This document shows positions 11,942 to 12,003 of a stretch of DNA of 12,003 bases, piece after piece. This stretch comes from Candidatus Falkowiibacteriota bacterium (lineage in GTDB: Bacteria > Patescibacteriota > Patescibacteriia > Patescibacteriales > UBA12465): assembly GCA_903839955.1 (NCBI GenBank), contig CAIMEI010000110.1, positions 1 to 12,003 on the forward strand. Direction: 5' to 3'. The first letter of the stretch is position 1, and every line of letters begins with the position of its first letter. Below the pieces are notes generated by a model. The model had not been told where the DNA came from. It made no database searches and saw only the letters and a program-made list of their open reading frames with translations. Both the position numbers and the translations under genes were made by a program.

Positions 11942-12003
11942 AATTGACAATAAGTGGTCTTACGTTTTTAGCATTTTGTTTTATTGGCTTTTCGTAAGCG
12001 AAA

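Noticed and set aside
11942..12003. Possible promoter TTGACA (11944-11949) and inverted repeat CTTACG/CGTAAG (11959-11998) at the window end
   Set aside because: There is no acceptable -10 at 16-18 bp spacing and the downstream gene is outside the window, so it cannot be judged.
1..12003. CRISPR array, prophage, transposon or toxin-antitoxin pair
   Set aside because: No regularly spaced repeats, recombinase, phage structural protein or recognisable toxin was found on either strand.

Overview
The window looks like a piece of a Candidate Phyla Radiation (Patescibacteria) chromosome. The evidence is indirect: small compact genes read in code 11; a membrane-anchored surface protein ending in thrombospondin type 3 calcium loops plus a CGD-x2-C...CPxDC cysteine motif, a combination often seen in these bacteria; a secreted short-repeat protein of a kind common there; several orphan proteins; and A-rich, mostly Shine-Dalgarno-free start regions. 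Genus or phylum-level placement cannot be read from the window.

Layout. 1-1500: surface protein (+) converging on a shared terminator with a small orphan gene (-). 1920-2914: divergent promoter region, then an orphan 293-aa protein (+). 2915-3281: a 367-bp non-coding stretch holding a probable small structured RNA. It contains a perfect copy of a universally conserved 23S rRNA domain I segment, an arm repeated in its own terminator, and then a further folded leader. 3282-4399: secreted two-repeat protein and a Nudix-like hydrolase (+), each with its own terminator. 4407-5361: nitroreductase and a secreted mini-protein with a PCP_red domain (-). 5490-8165: a three-gene operon (-), MarR regulator > Gre-type transcript cleavage factor > ABC-F ATPase, driven by a full-consensus promoter overlapped by two matching inverted repeats. 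8296-8865: adenylate kinase-type NMP kinase (-). 9020-11884: purB (-) and a purM-like gene (+), transcribed divergently from back-to-back -35 boxes that together form a 17-bp perfect palindrome.

How the genes may work together. PurM-like (AIR synthesis), PurB (SAICAR and adenylosuccinate cleavage) and the adenylate kinase (AMP to ADP) form a purine/adenylate cluster, with purB and purM probably co-regulated through the palindrome. The MarR-Gre-ABC-F operon links a ligand- or stress-responsive repressor with one factor that rescues stalled RNA polymerase and one that acts on ribosomes; it looks like an auto-repressed gene-expression stress operon. Almost every gene is bounded by a clear hairpin terminator, and six promoters have convincing 17-bp spacing, so transcription units can be drawn with fair confidence.

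The most unusual item is the 23S-like RNA at about 2931-3108. No CRISPR array, tRNA, complete rRNA, transposase or integrase was seen.
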